Positions 32,425 through 44,091 of a stretch of DNA of 64,000 nucleotides are shown here, one piece after another. Within the stretch, counting starts at the first letter, position 1. Every line of letters starts with the position of its first letter. Under the pieces are notes generated by a model. It was given only the letters and a program-made list of their open reading frames with translations, was not told the origin of the DNA and did not search any database. The stretch covers positions 46,158,102 through 46,222,101 of the forward strand of contig CM059563.1 of NCBI GenBank assembly GCA_030386875.1, in the 5' to 3' direction. The translations under genes and the position numbers were made by a program. The stretch comes from Morinoia aosen (taxonomy: Eukaryota; Arthropoda; Malacostraca; Amphipoda; Talitridae).

Positions 32425-32639
32425 TTTACTCTGTAACTACGGCGGGTTTCATTGGAGTTTAATAGAGTTTAAATTAAAGTTAATTCAAGTAATTTAAAAA
32501 AATCGTCATAAAATGAATCGTGCCTTTATTTAGTTTTGATTGAGTATTTATGTTTATTGAGTTTGTGACTACTGGTCGGTCAACAGCATCATAAAAATCT
32601 CCTTAGTACCCACTAGTAGATCACGCCGGAGTTAACGTG
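32425..32639. mobile_element. TTAA MITE, family 2 copy 3
   Basis: Its right end GTTAACGTG is followed by TTAA at 32640-32643. The body shares GAATCGTGCCTTTATTTAG and GGTCGGTCAACAGCAT with 20276-20495. The left end is diverged. Confidence 0.55.
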
Positions 32640-32643
32640 TTAA

Positions 32644-33180
32644 TTCGACGATGCTCGACCAAAATCTATCGACTCTTCGCATCATCAGAGACGAAATAGA
32701 GACGCACGCCAAGAGACCACGCTTATCGAGTCGAGTTTCTCATTGACTAGTGCTGAGAAGTGGGAGAGTGCATGCTCCCCACATGGAGTTGTTTCGTCTG
32801 GTTCACTGCTCTGGAGCTTGTAAAGTCTGGACATCGAAGAGTCACTGCCGAGCAAACTATGAACTACGCCAGTAGGAACGGGAATCGTATTCTGGCTTAC
32901 GATGTTTCGTGCTGCCATAGTACGCTTCCCATCTTCGTGTCCGTCGAGCAAATAAAATCAATGTAAAAACTGCAGTGAGTGTTATCCAGTTCTTGGCTTG
33001 ATCAGAAGGCGTCTTTTGTGTCGACATCGAACTTGCAATTTTTGCGAAGGCAACACAACGTAATTGTAACGAATTTTCAATCTCTTTGAAATTTTTATGT
33101 GAACTGTTGCTTCAAAATGTAATGTCCATGGTCAAGAGTTACACATGACAGATGCTTAATTCATATTATGAGTCAAACCT
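32644..33180. other. No recognisable gene
   Basis: 32690-32960 is GC-richer and open in overlapping frames on both strands (32760-32966 forward, 32685-32951 reverse). I recognise neither product. Confidence 0.35.
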
Positions 33181-33188
33181 TGAGCTGG

Positions 33189-33292
33189 CTGGTAAATATG
33201 ACTGTTGTCTTAAGAGTTGACATGATCCCGTGAGCTGGCTGGTAAATATAATGTTCTTTTAAGAGATGACATGACACGTCCGTTTTTTAAAT
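33189..33292 (+). repeat. Tandem duplication of about 52 bp
   Basis: GAGCTGGCTGGTAAATAT and TTAAGAG(T/A)TGACATGA occur twice in the same order, with small differences. Confidence 0.8.
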
Positions 33293-33425
33293 GCTTTTTA
33301 TTAGGCTGGAGTTTAATCATGAAAGGCTGGAATGCATTTTTACAGTTTTTTCCTTCTCTGATCGCTGATCTTTTCGACTGCGTCATGCGGCATTCTCCCT
33401 ACCAGACCTGAGGCCCCGTTTAACA

Positions 33426-33689
33426 CTTTGACTCCGAAGTGGTACGTATGTGTACCACTAGGTAAATTGTTCATTTACGTACCGGAATATACAAATAACA
33501 TTTCAACTATTTTGCAACCTTTTCCGAAAAAAATTTTAGAGCAAAAGGTAACACATTATGGTTCAAGTGTATTCTTTATACTTTCAAAAAGGGTAAAAAT
33601 GTATTAGAGCAGAAAAGCCGGTTTTTCAAAACAACTTCTTCTAGCCTAACCAAACTGACCGTAGCAACCACACAATCGTAGTCAACGTG
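33426..33689. mobile_element. TTAA-flanked MITE, family 1 copy 2 (piggyBac-like)
   Basis: TTAA flanks it at 33422-33425 and 33690-33693. The left end CACTTTGACTCCGA and right end (inverted) CACGTTGACTACGA form the inverted repeat. GGTAAATTG and the inverted GGTCAGTTTGGTTAGG block match 13494-13751, which is inserted in the opposite orientation. It is 264 bp and non-coding. Confidence 0.8.
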
Positions 33690-33693
33690 TTAA

Positions 33694-34340
33694 ACCTCAA
33701 AGTTAATTCAAACACATGGGGGCGGGCGTTTGTAATAGCTAAACATGAAGTTTGACCGCGATTGGTAGAAAATCTTGATTTTGTGACGCATTTTTTCACA
33801 TTCTTAACCAAAAAAAAAAAATTAGGTACAGTGGTATGGTAGCAGATTCAAAAATTCTGTACAGCAGTCTTGTAGGGTTAACAAACCACGGCTTACTGTA
33901 CCAACCTGCATCATGTATAAACATTCGTTGATTACAAGATGTTGCCTCATTTTGCCAGTGACGCACATTCTTGGGAATCACTTTTTGGACCGGCCTTACT
34001 GTGTATCTAGTATAATTTTTCTAATACGCTAGTCGTACTCGGTACTTTCTCAGACAGAGCAGTCCTCAACCTCTCCTATCTCTGGATCAGCACAAGTTAG
34101 TGTCAATTGAAATTAGATGCAAGGAGAGTTTAATTGCTATTTTTTAAATAGGGTTTAAGGGTTTAAGTGTTGAGAATAAATCAACCAGTTGAGTTCATAC
34201 CCTCTTAGCATCATAGGTTCTTAGTTGTGTTTCGTGTTATTTACTGCATTTTTACTTTTTATTTTATTTCACTTTTGATTCCGTGTTTATGTCTGTTTGT
34301 ACATCTACGTTCATTCCTATTTCAGTGATATATGTCAGAT
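33694..34340. other. No recognisable gene; possible Penelope-like leader
   Basis: A-rich run at 33810-33822. The sequence just before the hammerhead-like motif at 34348 may belong to a Penelope-like tail, but no ORF part was identified. Confidence 0.35.
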
Positions 34341-34347
34341 TCTATTA

Positions 34348-34385
34348 CTGAGATGATGATGGGTATTAGCCCGAAACGTTCTCAG
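34348..34385 (+). ncRNA. Hammerhead-like motif of a Penelope-like element
   Basis: TGATGA, a GGG/CCC helix with a TATTA loop, and GAAACGTT lie inside a closing CTGAGA / TCTCAG pair. This is the general layout of the hammerhead ribozyme motifs carried by Penelope-like elements. The base before TGATGA is A where active hammerheads have C, so activity is doubtful. It marks an old element tail; its boundaries are not visible. Confidence 0.45.
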
Positions 34386-34399
34386 TATAATGAAATTTT

Positions 34400-36250
34400 T
34401 ATCAGTGATTTTTGCTCTTCTATTTTTATTGAAATTGAAAAAAATCCGGAAAAAATTACCTGAATTAATTCTGATACAGGAAGGCTTAATAAGGAAACAA
34501 ACATAATACTCAACATTTTAAAGTGTTTGCTTCCACATGAATAAAGTGGCTTTCCATTCAGGACACGAACGTTGTGCATCAAGAGCATCCTTTGAAATTT
34601 GCCTAAAAGGTTTTCAATTTATTGATTATTTATTGTTATTGACTCATTTATTGTTCCCCATGAGATGCTTGATAGTTCATCTGATGGATGTACTGTTCGA
34701 TAGAGTTTGGCTAGCATTTTGCGCTCGTCCTGCCTGCAGATGTCGCACAGAGAAAAGAGAGACATGTACTACATAATTCTTGTTCAGCTGTTTGATGTTC
34801 AACGGTGTTTAATTTTTTTATCTAAGTAATTATAAAACTGTGGTAGCTTTGTTTGTTGGTTCATTCGTTAGTTTGCATGATTGATTGGTTGAAGCCGTCC
34901 AAATTATGCTGGTAGAAATCACATATTTCAAAATTCGGTATCCTTCTTCAAATGATGATACAGGACAAAATTTCCTTACCGTCGTTGGGTACTAAAAAGC
35001 GGCACCTGAAGAATATTTTACTAAAATTAGTTTTTATGAGTGAGAAAAACGATGTGGTGATTTTATAGGCTGATGAAAGATAATCTATTACTGTTATAAA
35101 AAACATTGAACATACGTAAATTAGATGGTGTGAATTGCATAGATTGAGGTTTTGAAAATCTGATCACTCTTGTTGCGATCGCTAATGTCAACTCAGGTTT
35201 GGAGTCTTTTTCGGAAGTTTGTCAAGGCCATTTGAATTATGTTCCTTGAAACATAGCTTTTGCGAGTTATTGCTTCCTTCACATGTTATATATTCGCATT
35301 GTGACCAAGTCAAAAAATGACCTGGAAGCATGTGCAGGATTCCGCAAGAACGTGAGAGACGTGCAATGTTGTGACGTTTTGAGTGAACCATAGACCATTA
35401 GGATCATGAATGACGTTAAATTCAACCACTCTCAAGCATATATTAGCGGATCTTCTAGATCAATCATATCACAGTAACGCGTTCTCATCGAAAACAAGTT
35501 GGCTACGCACGCCATAATCTTCCTTGGTACAGATAACTTTCGCAGAGTGCGGTGGTCGTTAGTACTTTTCTCGAAGAATACTGTCATTTGAAGGTTTTAT
35601 TTATTGAAGAATGCCGATGAATGGACGCGTGCTTCATCGCAGCAGATCAAATCGACTTTTCGAGAGATGTTCTAGATTTTGTTCCGACACAAAGTTGTGT
35701 GGGTTCCCTATTTCCCTCGTCTAATTCTTGTTTACCAGAATTGCATTCAGTGTACAGCACATTGGTTGAAGTATTTTCTTGTAACGTTAGAAATTTCTTA
35801 TTTGAAACATTCAAACTTTGCGGGCAGTGAGCGAATCAACTGACGTGTTGTACAGTATAATATTGAACTATGACAATCTTGTTTGTTGGGTTGTACGGCC
35901 GTCACAGTATACACTTTGTTTTCTGTTGAATCGAGGAAAAATTGATAACCTCATATTTGGAAACATGGGTGAAAATTCAAATGTGTTCATAAGATTGCGA
36001 TCCATTCAAATATTTCACTAACACGTAGAGAAAAATTCCCACTTACATGCCATTTTGTACATAAGATCTGGTGGTAATATAAAGATTAAGAAGCATATTT
36101 CCCAGCGAATATTTACAAAATGGGAGAGAAAAGTTTTTTCTTATTTGTTCATTTGACTCATAAGAAGCGAGATTGGACAGACTGATGATCTTCAATTCAA
36201 TTTCGTGGTTAAAAAAAATAGTTCCATAAGTAACCTGACTCAACGGGTCT
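34400..36250. other. No recognisable gene
   Basis: AT-rich. Frames at 34537, 35621 and 35818 are short and unrecognised. Confidence 0.4.
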
Positions 36251-36257
36251 GTTTTTT

Positions 36258-36393
36258 GAAAAGCATACAGAAAACTAGAACTCCATGATGATTATCCCAA
36301 GTTCTAGTTTTTTTGAACAGCATACAGAAAACTAGAACTTGAGAGAATCTTCATATTCTAGTTTTCTGTATGCAGTTCAAAAACTAGAACTTA
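36258..36393. repeat. Inverted repeat cluster
   Basis: AGCATACAGAAAACTAGAAC occurs at 36262 and 36320 and again, inverted, at 36356-36380. The last two, with flanking TTCTAGTTTTTTTGAAC, form a hairpin with arms of about 37 bp and an 18-nt loop. Confidence 0.85.
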
Positions 36394-36926
36394 AGAAAAT
36401 CTCCATGAAGGCTCATCAGTTGTTCCAAATCAAGTTCATCAGAAACCGTTGGGTAAAATGTCTGACAGCGATCAATAGAATATAGTCTCTAAATAACAGC
36501 GCAACCATAAATGATTGAGTGTTACGCTCATTGTAACTTCATATAGACCTGTAAAATAAAAACATTTTGTTTAAATCTGCCTCGTGGAGACGAACAACTC
36601 ACAGCAACGCTGCTTCATTGAGAATTTGCATTCAGTTCACAATTCGATGAAGATGATCATTCTTGTCTCTATCTCTCACATAGCACTTGCATTCAGCGGT
36701 CGACACATGAACTTCCACTTCATCTCGACGTTCATCCATCACAGAAAGTTTTCTGATGAAGTTGGCCGGAAAAGATCAAAACTCATTAGAGCTCAAAGAC
36801 GAGAACCTCTCCGGGCCTGATGGAGCAAAGACAAGGGATACATAGCAGCTTTGCCCTAGCTAGTCAACCTCCTGCTTCAATTAGGGAATACGCTAGATTT
36901 TCTGAGCTTCGTAAATTTCGTTACAG
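36394..36926. other. No firm gene
   Basis: The frame 36584-36820 contains an internal MKMIILVSISHIALAFS that reads like a secretion signal, followed by basic residues to a stop. There is no family match and no clear splice site, so it is not called. Confidence 0.3.
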
Positions 36927-37345
36927 ATTAGACTTCCTAACAACTATAAATTTTGCCCTGCACTAAGCTTTCCAACAACTATGAAGTCGTTATGAACAAG
37001 ACTTCATGATAACTATAAATTGTGTTATCAACTAACCGTTTAAATAACTTTAAATTGCTATTAACTAGATTTAATAATACCTATAAATTTAGTTATTGAC
37101 AAGACTTTCAAATAATTATTAATTTGGCTTCAAACTAGGCTTCCAAATAACTACAAATTTTTTCATATACTATGCTTATTAATAACAATACATAAAATTT
37201 GTTAAAAACTACAATTCCTAATAGTTATAACTTTTGCTATACTCTATAATTCATACCACCTATAATTTATAAATAACCTAGACTGCATTGAAAACTATAT
37301 GAACTGATATTAACTAGACTACAGAAAAATTATAAATTATTTAAA
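36927..37345 (+). repeat. Degenerate satellite, about 35-bp unit, block 1
   Basis: About twelve imperfect units of the form ACTTCCAAATAACTATAAAT followed by TTGTTAT and AACTA. The similarity is moderate but the spacing is regular. Block 2 lies at 38686-38885. Confidence 0.65.
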
Positions 37346-38000
37346 ATGTAAGGAAATCACACACTGCAAGGTTTTCAAAAGTTTTTAAATTGGTAACGTA
37401 AACGAAGACAAGAACGTAGAAGTTTTACAATGATTGAGGCAGGAAAGGAATCGAATTCCGTTAAGAAATTGGTTGATGAGGCCTCGCTTCCTCCTAGCTT
37501 GCGAGTGTTCGGAGAGAGAGTGGAGGTACCGTTTTCAGGTATTGAATGGTACCTCCAGAAGGGTAGGAACCTCGGACAAATTAGTCAGATGGGCGCTCAA
37601 CAAGAATTTAGCGGGACCGAATTGACACCCTCATCTGCTGTCGGGTTGGAAGCAGACCGGACCCGGCGGTAGTTGCGGTATACGAGTACTGCGCAAAAGA
37701 AAACGGTAATAAGCTTGCGAAATACACAAAACTAGCAAGTTTCTTTCAGTTATTTCAATAACAGTGGAATGTAGAGCACAAATCTAAGTTCAAAATAAGT
37801 GAAGTCCTGATAACCCTCGCCTAAGGAATTACTTCCCGAGTGAAGCCATTGGAGCTTCTTTTAGAAAGAGGTTAGGTGAGAGATCGAAAAATAACGAAAA
37901 GACGATAGTGGAAGAATGCCATTCAGAGCAAGCATCAATAAGAGTTAACGTTTTTAAGGATGGCCCAACGGGCTCTTAATACACGAGCGTAGCTTGACAG
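37346..38000. other. GC-richer segment between satellite blocks
   Basis: It holds the open frame 37430-37672 (80 residues, LVDEASLPPSLRVFGERVEV, then PFSGIEWYLQKG), which reads like protein but matches nothing I know. GGAGGTACC at 37523 and GGTACCTCC at 37547 form an inverted repeat inside it. It may be part of an insertion that split the satellite. Confidence 0.35.
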
Positions 38001-38271
38001 CTAAGTAAGTACGGCTCAACAGAACCGGCAAGTAAGTAAGTACGTACGGCTCAACTGAACCGGCAAGTAAGTAAGTACGGCTCAACAGAACCGGCAAGTA
38101 AGTAAGTACGGCTCAACTGAACCGGCAAGTAAGTAGGTACGGCTCAACAGAACCGGCAAGTAAGTAAGTACGGCTCAACTGAACCGGCAAGTAAGTAAGT
38201 ACGTACGGCTCAACTGAACCGGCAAGTAAGTAAGTACGTACAGCTCAACTGAACCGGTAAGTAAGTAAGTA
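38001..38271 (+). repeat. Minisatellite, about 31-bp unit, eight copies
   Basis: ACGGCTCAAC(A/T)GAACCGGCAA recurs eight times, separated by AGTAAGTAAGT runs of variable length (extra GTAC blocks in some units). Unit lengths vary between about 30 and 36 bp. A and T alternate at one position between units, which suggests a higher-order pattern. Confidence 0.92.
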
Positions 38272-38685
38272 ATGTTAGAGGCGGCTAGAAAGCCTAGGAA
38301 TTATTAATACCGCTCTGAAAGGCTAGTTGAACAAAATAAACATGAAACACACATTCACACAAACCAAATCAAGAGTACGGTCAAAGAAAGGGACCAAGAT
38401 TGCGAGAATGTTGTCGAATGCACAGGCGAAGTGCAGCACTCTGTTGTTCCACGTTACTCCTTTAAGCTACACAGGACGAGTACATAGTACAGTTCAAGTC
38501 CGTCGTGTAATGGTAAATATTAAGCCTCTAAGCCTCTAAGCCTCTTGGCCTCTTTTTCCTTTTCTTCCTTTTTAATATATAAAAATATCTCACCGACATA
38601 GCTTCCTCCTCCGCCCCCGGTCAGCTGAAAGCCTTTAAATTGCAAACTGACAAGTACCTGAGAGGCGCACACGGTAATTCTCAAC
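38272..38685. other. No recognisable gene
   Basis: Includes a short GCCTCTAAGCCTCTAAG run near 38524. The frame 38327-38539 has no motif. Confidence 0.4.
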
Positions 38686-38885
38686 AAAAAACTAGACTAT
38701 CTAAATACGCGTACTATAAACCATGAATTAACATGGAGTACATTAATTTATAAGCTATAAATGAACTAAGCTGCTATAAAACTATGAATTATGATACATA
38801 CGAAACTACCTAAAACTATATATTACGAAATGGACTTAAAGGTCCCAAAAACTTTAAATTATATAACAAAATAGAAGAAAATTAT
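38686..38885 (+). repeat. Degenerate satellite, block 2
   Basis: Four to five units with the same AACTATAAATTA-type core as 36927-37345, in the same orientation. Confidence 0.5.
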
Positions 38886-40570
38886 GGAATGAACAATACC
38901 CTCTTGTGTCAGATCGCTTAGACAACTAATTTTTAATCTATAAGTTTTGTCGCAGCTACTGAAACGATAACTTGAATCATACACAATGAAACAGTAATTC
39001 GTATCAGATCGTCCTCACAATAGAGGTTGTAAGCTCAATTTTATTCGATAATATTGTCCTGTCTCATAACTTAAAGCAGGAGACGTACGGCATGGTAGGC
39101 AGACGGTGAGACGCATGCCAAAAAGTCTGCGTAATATGTATGATGGTGTATGATACTTTTAATTTTTTATGCCATCAGTTGAGAATAAAACGTATTTAAC
39201 CTAACAGTTCATATACAATTTGACGAGCAGAAGCGTACTCTTTGTGCCCGCAGGAGTAAACAGCTCAACAATTTCGCTGAGAGAAACGAGTCTTGTTCTA
39301 ACTGAATTATTCACAATTCAGTAGTAATTAAACAGCCAAGAACGGATACTTTTCTACTATAAATATTAACAATTGCACAATAAGTTGACTATCGGTTCCG
39401 TGCACACAATCAGCAACGGTTAATTTTTACCTAAAACACCAAAATTCATCAATCTGACAATAATCATAAACGCGTGCTTTTTACCCAAACCACAATTACG
39501 CAATCTGACAATTAGAAACGTATATTTTTCTAGCTCATAATTTGACCAAATCTCGAGAACAAGTCACAGATAATCATGCTTTAGCTCAATGAGGGAATGC
39601 TCAGCTCATTAAGAAAAATCCATGCACAGCTTCTCGACTGCAACGCTGTGTCATCCGTGAGAAAATGACCGATATTTTACGCTGTGAAAAATTGGCCTCT
39701 GGAACTTGAGGCACTCAGTGGTAAAATTATGTGATTGAATTCTAATTAAGCATTTCGGGGAATCGTTTGAGTAATTTTAATGGTAATGCTTTTATTCTCT
39801 CTTGATTTCACATTTAAAAGGCTCTAATATTTTTCAAGTGTTCAAGTTGAAACCTTTGTAATGATTGTAGAAAGTATTATTTTTCAGACCAAGCTTATTC
39901 TTTACTCTAGAGTAATTGGACCTTGGAATGTAACTTTGAAATTATCTCACCCAGCTGATGTTCCAAAGAGAAAGATTAAAAAATTCGCTCGAGTTGTTTT
40001 AAAATGCACCCGAGAGTTTTACTGTAAAACTTTGCAGAACTTTAGATAGACTTCACCTCGCTCTCTAAGCAAGAAATAGAGAAATAGAGATAGAGTATCG
40101 CAAACTTTCTGGACGCAAATGTTATAGTTCAGCGGGGGTTTCAAAAACGTTAAGGTGCTTCAAAAACGATGAGGCGAACAATTTTCTATTAAATTTGAGG
40201 CATTTTTCTCCTTCAATAGTGAAGGAAAATCTGTTGAGAGGATATTTAGACGTAATGGGTATCCGATTTCACTACATGGGAAGTACGCACGGTGTGCCTT
40301 TGTTAGACTTTATGCCTGATGGCTTCTTATAAAGTTATTCTTAACTTGAGAATGTGCGAAACAGACACCGGCCAACCAGTCATTGGGCAATTAGAATGTT
40401 CAAGATACATTTCCCAAAAAGCGCTATATGTGCCAGAAATCATGTTTAGTGAAAGGAATGACTGCGAAATACCGAGTGCTTCGACCATAATGTTTGTTGG
40501 ACGTCAGAGCCAACACATTAATTTTCATGTCTATCTTACGGCGCGGTGGCTGACGGACATAACATTTGAC
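38886..40570. other. No firm gene
   Basis: The frame 40319-40612 (97 residues) has mixed composition and no family signature; its end overlaps the next repeat. The rest is AT-rich. Confidence 0.35.
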
Positions 40571-40573
40571 ATA

Positions 40574-40715
40574 GACGTAAAGTCTAATGAGCGTAATGCC
40601 GACCACAGATGAACATTTTGCATGATAAGTGTAATGATATGAATGAATGTAAAGTCTAATAAACGTATTGCCTACCATGGTCATAAAGTTAAATGAGCTT
40701 AATGCCTACCATGGA
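40574..40715 (+). repeat. Three spaced direct repeats
   Basis: GTAAAGTCTAATGAGCGTAA-like units ending TGCC(T/G)ACCA recur at 40577, 40649 and 40685, the last two nearly adjacent. Confidence 0.65.
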
Positions 40716-40719
40716 TATT

Positions 40720-42500
40720 AAATTTGATGGACTCAACTTTAGTAACATTTCCGAAATTCGGTAACGAAAAGTGGGTGATTGGGTTGGTGTATAATCAGTT
40801 GTATTGAGAAGGAATTTTATCATCTAGCGCATTAAAATTACCGAAGACATCGATAATTTGCTTTCAACCCATCATCTATCGCTCGATGGTTTTCTTTTTT
40901 TTGCTGCACCTGCCACGTGTCGCTGGAAATTAGCTAGGCGTTGTAGTAGACCTGAATTCATAAAATGATAATCTGAGTGTTGGTTTAATAGTTCGGCTGA
41001 ATTATGTTGAAAATACTATATTACAATTAGTGAAATGTAAGACATACATTGGGCACTGTTTGCGATGACTAGATCGATCTCGAGAAGTTCAGAAGTAACG
41101 CTGCTTTTACGAGATATTAATGTCTGCGGATATCGTACTTTGATGACAGTTTTGAGGGTAAAAAGGAAGACCCACGTAGCTAAAAAAATCATGATAAAAA
41201 AATATTTGGAATCATAAAAAAAGTATCTTCATTGCTCTGAAAAAAAAAATAAATCAAGACGTATACATTTTCTTATTAAACTCTAACTTTCTTCCGAATA
41301 AACTAAAAACAGAATGTTGACGTTAAAAATACATAATATAAAATTAAACAAAAAGATCCTGCAAACAATGCTATGAATTGCCGTCAAGTCACATTCTTTT
41401 ATAGACGAAAGGTTTTTTAAAACGTGCATCGACCCTTAAATGCGTAGATCAGACAATTTTGGGGTCGAATTTAAAATGTTAAGTTAGTAAATATGATAAT
41501 TATTTAATAGTACTCTCATACAAACGAGTTGAATGGCTCAGTCAGGTTATTGCCAGTGCGAAAGGAGACTCCCTTGTGTTGTGCACACTTCACTTCAACA
41601 TCTCACGCCTCAGGTTTGAGGTGTGCACACCTCACACTTCCCAGTGCTTCTAATGTAAGATCGCTCGCAGCGGTCACATGTATGTTGATATATCATGCAA
41701 CGAGTTGCGCAACATCACGTCTGGAATACCTCTTCGTTTAAAGTATGGACCGATTTACCTATCATTTTTGAAGTATTCACATGTGTTTATTCGAGAAAAA
41801 CCTTCTAACTGTTGACAATACAACTTTACTTTTCATTCTCTCGGTACGGGCACCTATAAAAGGTAGCTGAAAATCCAAGCTTAACCTCGGCGCGATTTGA
41901 ATTCTTTGCTTCGCTGTGAACTTTCTTCTCAACAATATCCGTTATTGCTTAGTCTTTGTAAATATCTCATTTCTATATGGAACAATTTGTCGGACGATGA
42001 AATTCAAAAGCTCCATGAATGAGTGTTACTATCCCTGAAATTTAATATATGTAAATATTGCTAACAAATTTGTCTCCCAATCCCGCAAAACTTGTTTTTT
42101 TAGAACACAGAAGTCGTCAATTTGTTTTCAGCTTTCGTAACTTTCACATTTAAAAATGACAATTCCCATTACATTCTAATTTACACATGACTTGGACATT
42201 CCTATGATCTATGATAGAAATATTGAAAGAAAAGCTCAGAATCTCGACTGTCTTTCAAAAGCCTAAGCGTATCATCAAGATATGTCCAACATGGATTTAA
42301 AATTATCTGGAGACAGTTTTAAAACTTCCCTTCAAAACTGTTTGCAAAGATATTAGCCACAATGGGGATAAAGCAGATCTCATTGCTAAACCATCAACTT
42401 TTTTATAAAGTTTATTACTTAACTAGAAGAATGCGTTCTTAAGTGTTAGCTCGAGCAATTGTTTCGTAGTTTATTGGGATAAAACTGCATAGACTATAAG
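40720..42500. other. No recognisable gene
   Basis: AT-rich. A perfect 16-bp palindrome GAGGTGTGCACACCTC lies at 41618-41633 within T/C-rich DNA. The frame 41529-41741 spans it and is not convincing. Confidence 0.4.
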
Positions 42501-42504
42501 GGGT

Positions 42505-42745
42505 TCTGTGAATTCGTCATATGCTTGTTGCTGACATCGAAAAGTGTTATGAATTTATTCGTCCAAATCAAATGGAATTTATCGTACAATAAACCACTAT
42601 ATCGTACAATCATCGTCTCTTAATTAAACGAATTACTCCACCATTCGTGTTTACTTCATACAAGAACAATATTTTTCTCAAAATACGAGTATCAAACTTG
42701 AACAAAGTATTGCAAAAAACGAAATAGAACAAAAATAGTCGCACC
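42505..42745 (+). repeat. Dispersed repeat C, copy 1
   Basis: It aligns with 48497-48735, sharing TATGCTTGTT, CATTCGTCCAAA-like, CATTCGTGTTTACTT and AACAATATTTTTCTCA blocks in the same order. Class unknown. It contains an extra ATCGTACAAT duplication. Confidence 0.7.
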
Positions 42746-43844
42746 TGTTTCGATCGCTTTGCAGAGATTTATGAACTCTATCCCTACTAATATCAGGTTT
42801 TAGCTAGTTTCAGTCTAATTTCTCTAGAATACATATAAAACCCTCAATATCGTGACTTATTCTAACTACGGGAATTTATCCTTCACAAGAACGTTCACAA
42901 CGGCGAGGAAAATTTAGTCTTTGGTTTCATTCCGATTTTGTTGCTGCATTTTAATTAATTTACCCACTTTAACAATAGTTAATATTCTACGAGTGGTGAA
43001 GATTTGTTCGACCACAAATGCTCAAAGATCAATTTTGGAAGCTTTAGTTTCTGAACGGTCACTCCCTCGGCAATTCCCGGAAGCTCTGGAATACAATCGT
43101 AACCCACTAAAGACACAACACTTCGAGGGGCAAAAGTCCTGAAATTTTCTTGTCCCGGCGCGGCGCGCTAAGTGGGTATGCTAATGGGCCGGCAGAGCGG
43201 ATCACTGATTTTAGAATCATTGAGGAAATCGCTTCAATTGAAATTCAGCGACATGTTCCTCAAGTTTTGGGGCCACGTCCAATACTGCGATGATAGTTGC
43301 AGAGTTGCAAACGAAATCAGACTGCGTGCATAAAAAACTTATTCTTAATGAAATGAGGCAATAACACGAGGAGCAAAGTTAGATGTTCTGTTCTCTAAAT
43401 TCCTTAGTTTAACAACAGAAATTCTGTTTTGATGTTCAGATCTTTCGCGACTATATTTTTCTCTGGAGGAACACATAATGAGCACAATTAATTTTTCTTA
43501 GTAATGGACGTTAACAATGGTACATATTTAAGCTTAAGAAAGAGAGGTTGACATTGCAAAAATATACAGTCTGTCTAATTAATATTTGATACATGGTCCT
43601 ATACAGAAAATATCCTGTTCACGGTACACAATTGGAAAATAATTGCAAATTTAACATCTTGTGTAATTTTGTACGCTGAGTACCAATTCGGTATTTAGAA
43701 TTCACAAACAGTAAACTGATACCACACAAAATATCAAATGATCCTTGCGAAAAATATTCACTACATCAATCAGAAGCAAATATTATTTGGTGGCTAGACC
43801 TTTCTCTGCCCTCGTACAGTGTCAGGCTATTGTCAGAGATGCCG
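42746..43844. other. No recognisable gene
   Basis: A short GC-rich run GGCGCGGCGCGC lies near 43155. The frame 42921-43142 is unrecognised. Confidence 0.4.
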
Positions 43845-43854
43845 ACTACAGCTT

Positions 43855-44091
43855 TTTAACTTTAATTTTAAAAAGTTCAAGTTCAATTCAAAAAAGCTCA
43901 AGTTTAATTTAAAAAAGGTCAAGTTCAATTTAAAAAAGCTCAAGTTCAATTTAACAAAGCTCAATTTTAATTTAAAAAAGATCAAGTTTAATTTAAAAAA
44001 AAATCAAGTTTAATTTAAAAAAGCTGAAGTTTACTTTAAAATAGATCAAGTTTAATTTAAAAAGATCAAGTTTAATTGAAAAAGTCTCAAG
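43855..44091 (+). repeat. 21-bp repeat array, left arm
   Basis: Ten to eleven units of AAAAAGCTCAAGTTTAATTT plus one A, with GCTC varying to GGTC, GATC or GTTC. The 21-bp period is seven codons, which is why 43819-44013 stays open and reads as KKLKFNL heptads; that frame is not a gene. Confidence 0.92.

Noticed and set aside
32685-32966. Frames open on both strands in a GC-richer patch
   Set aside because: The two frames contradict each other and neither product is recognisable.
38001-38271. CRISPR array
   Set aside because: Units are contiguous with no unique spacers; this is a minisatellite in a eukaryotic context.
40319-40612. 97-residue forward frame
   Set aside because: No family signature, and it is overlapped by an equally long reverse frame and a direct repeat.
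43819-44013. 64-residue KKLKFNL heptad frame
   Set aside because: Same cause: the 21-bp array has no in-frame stops by accident of its unit.
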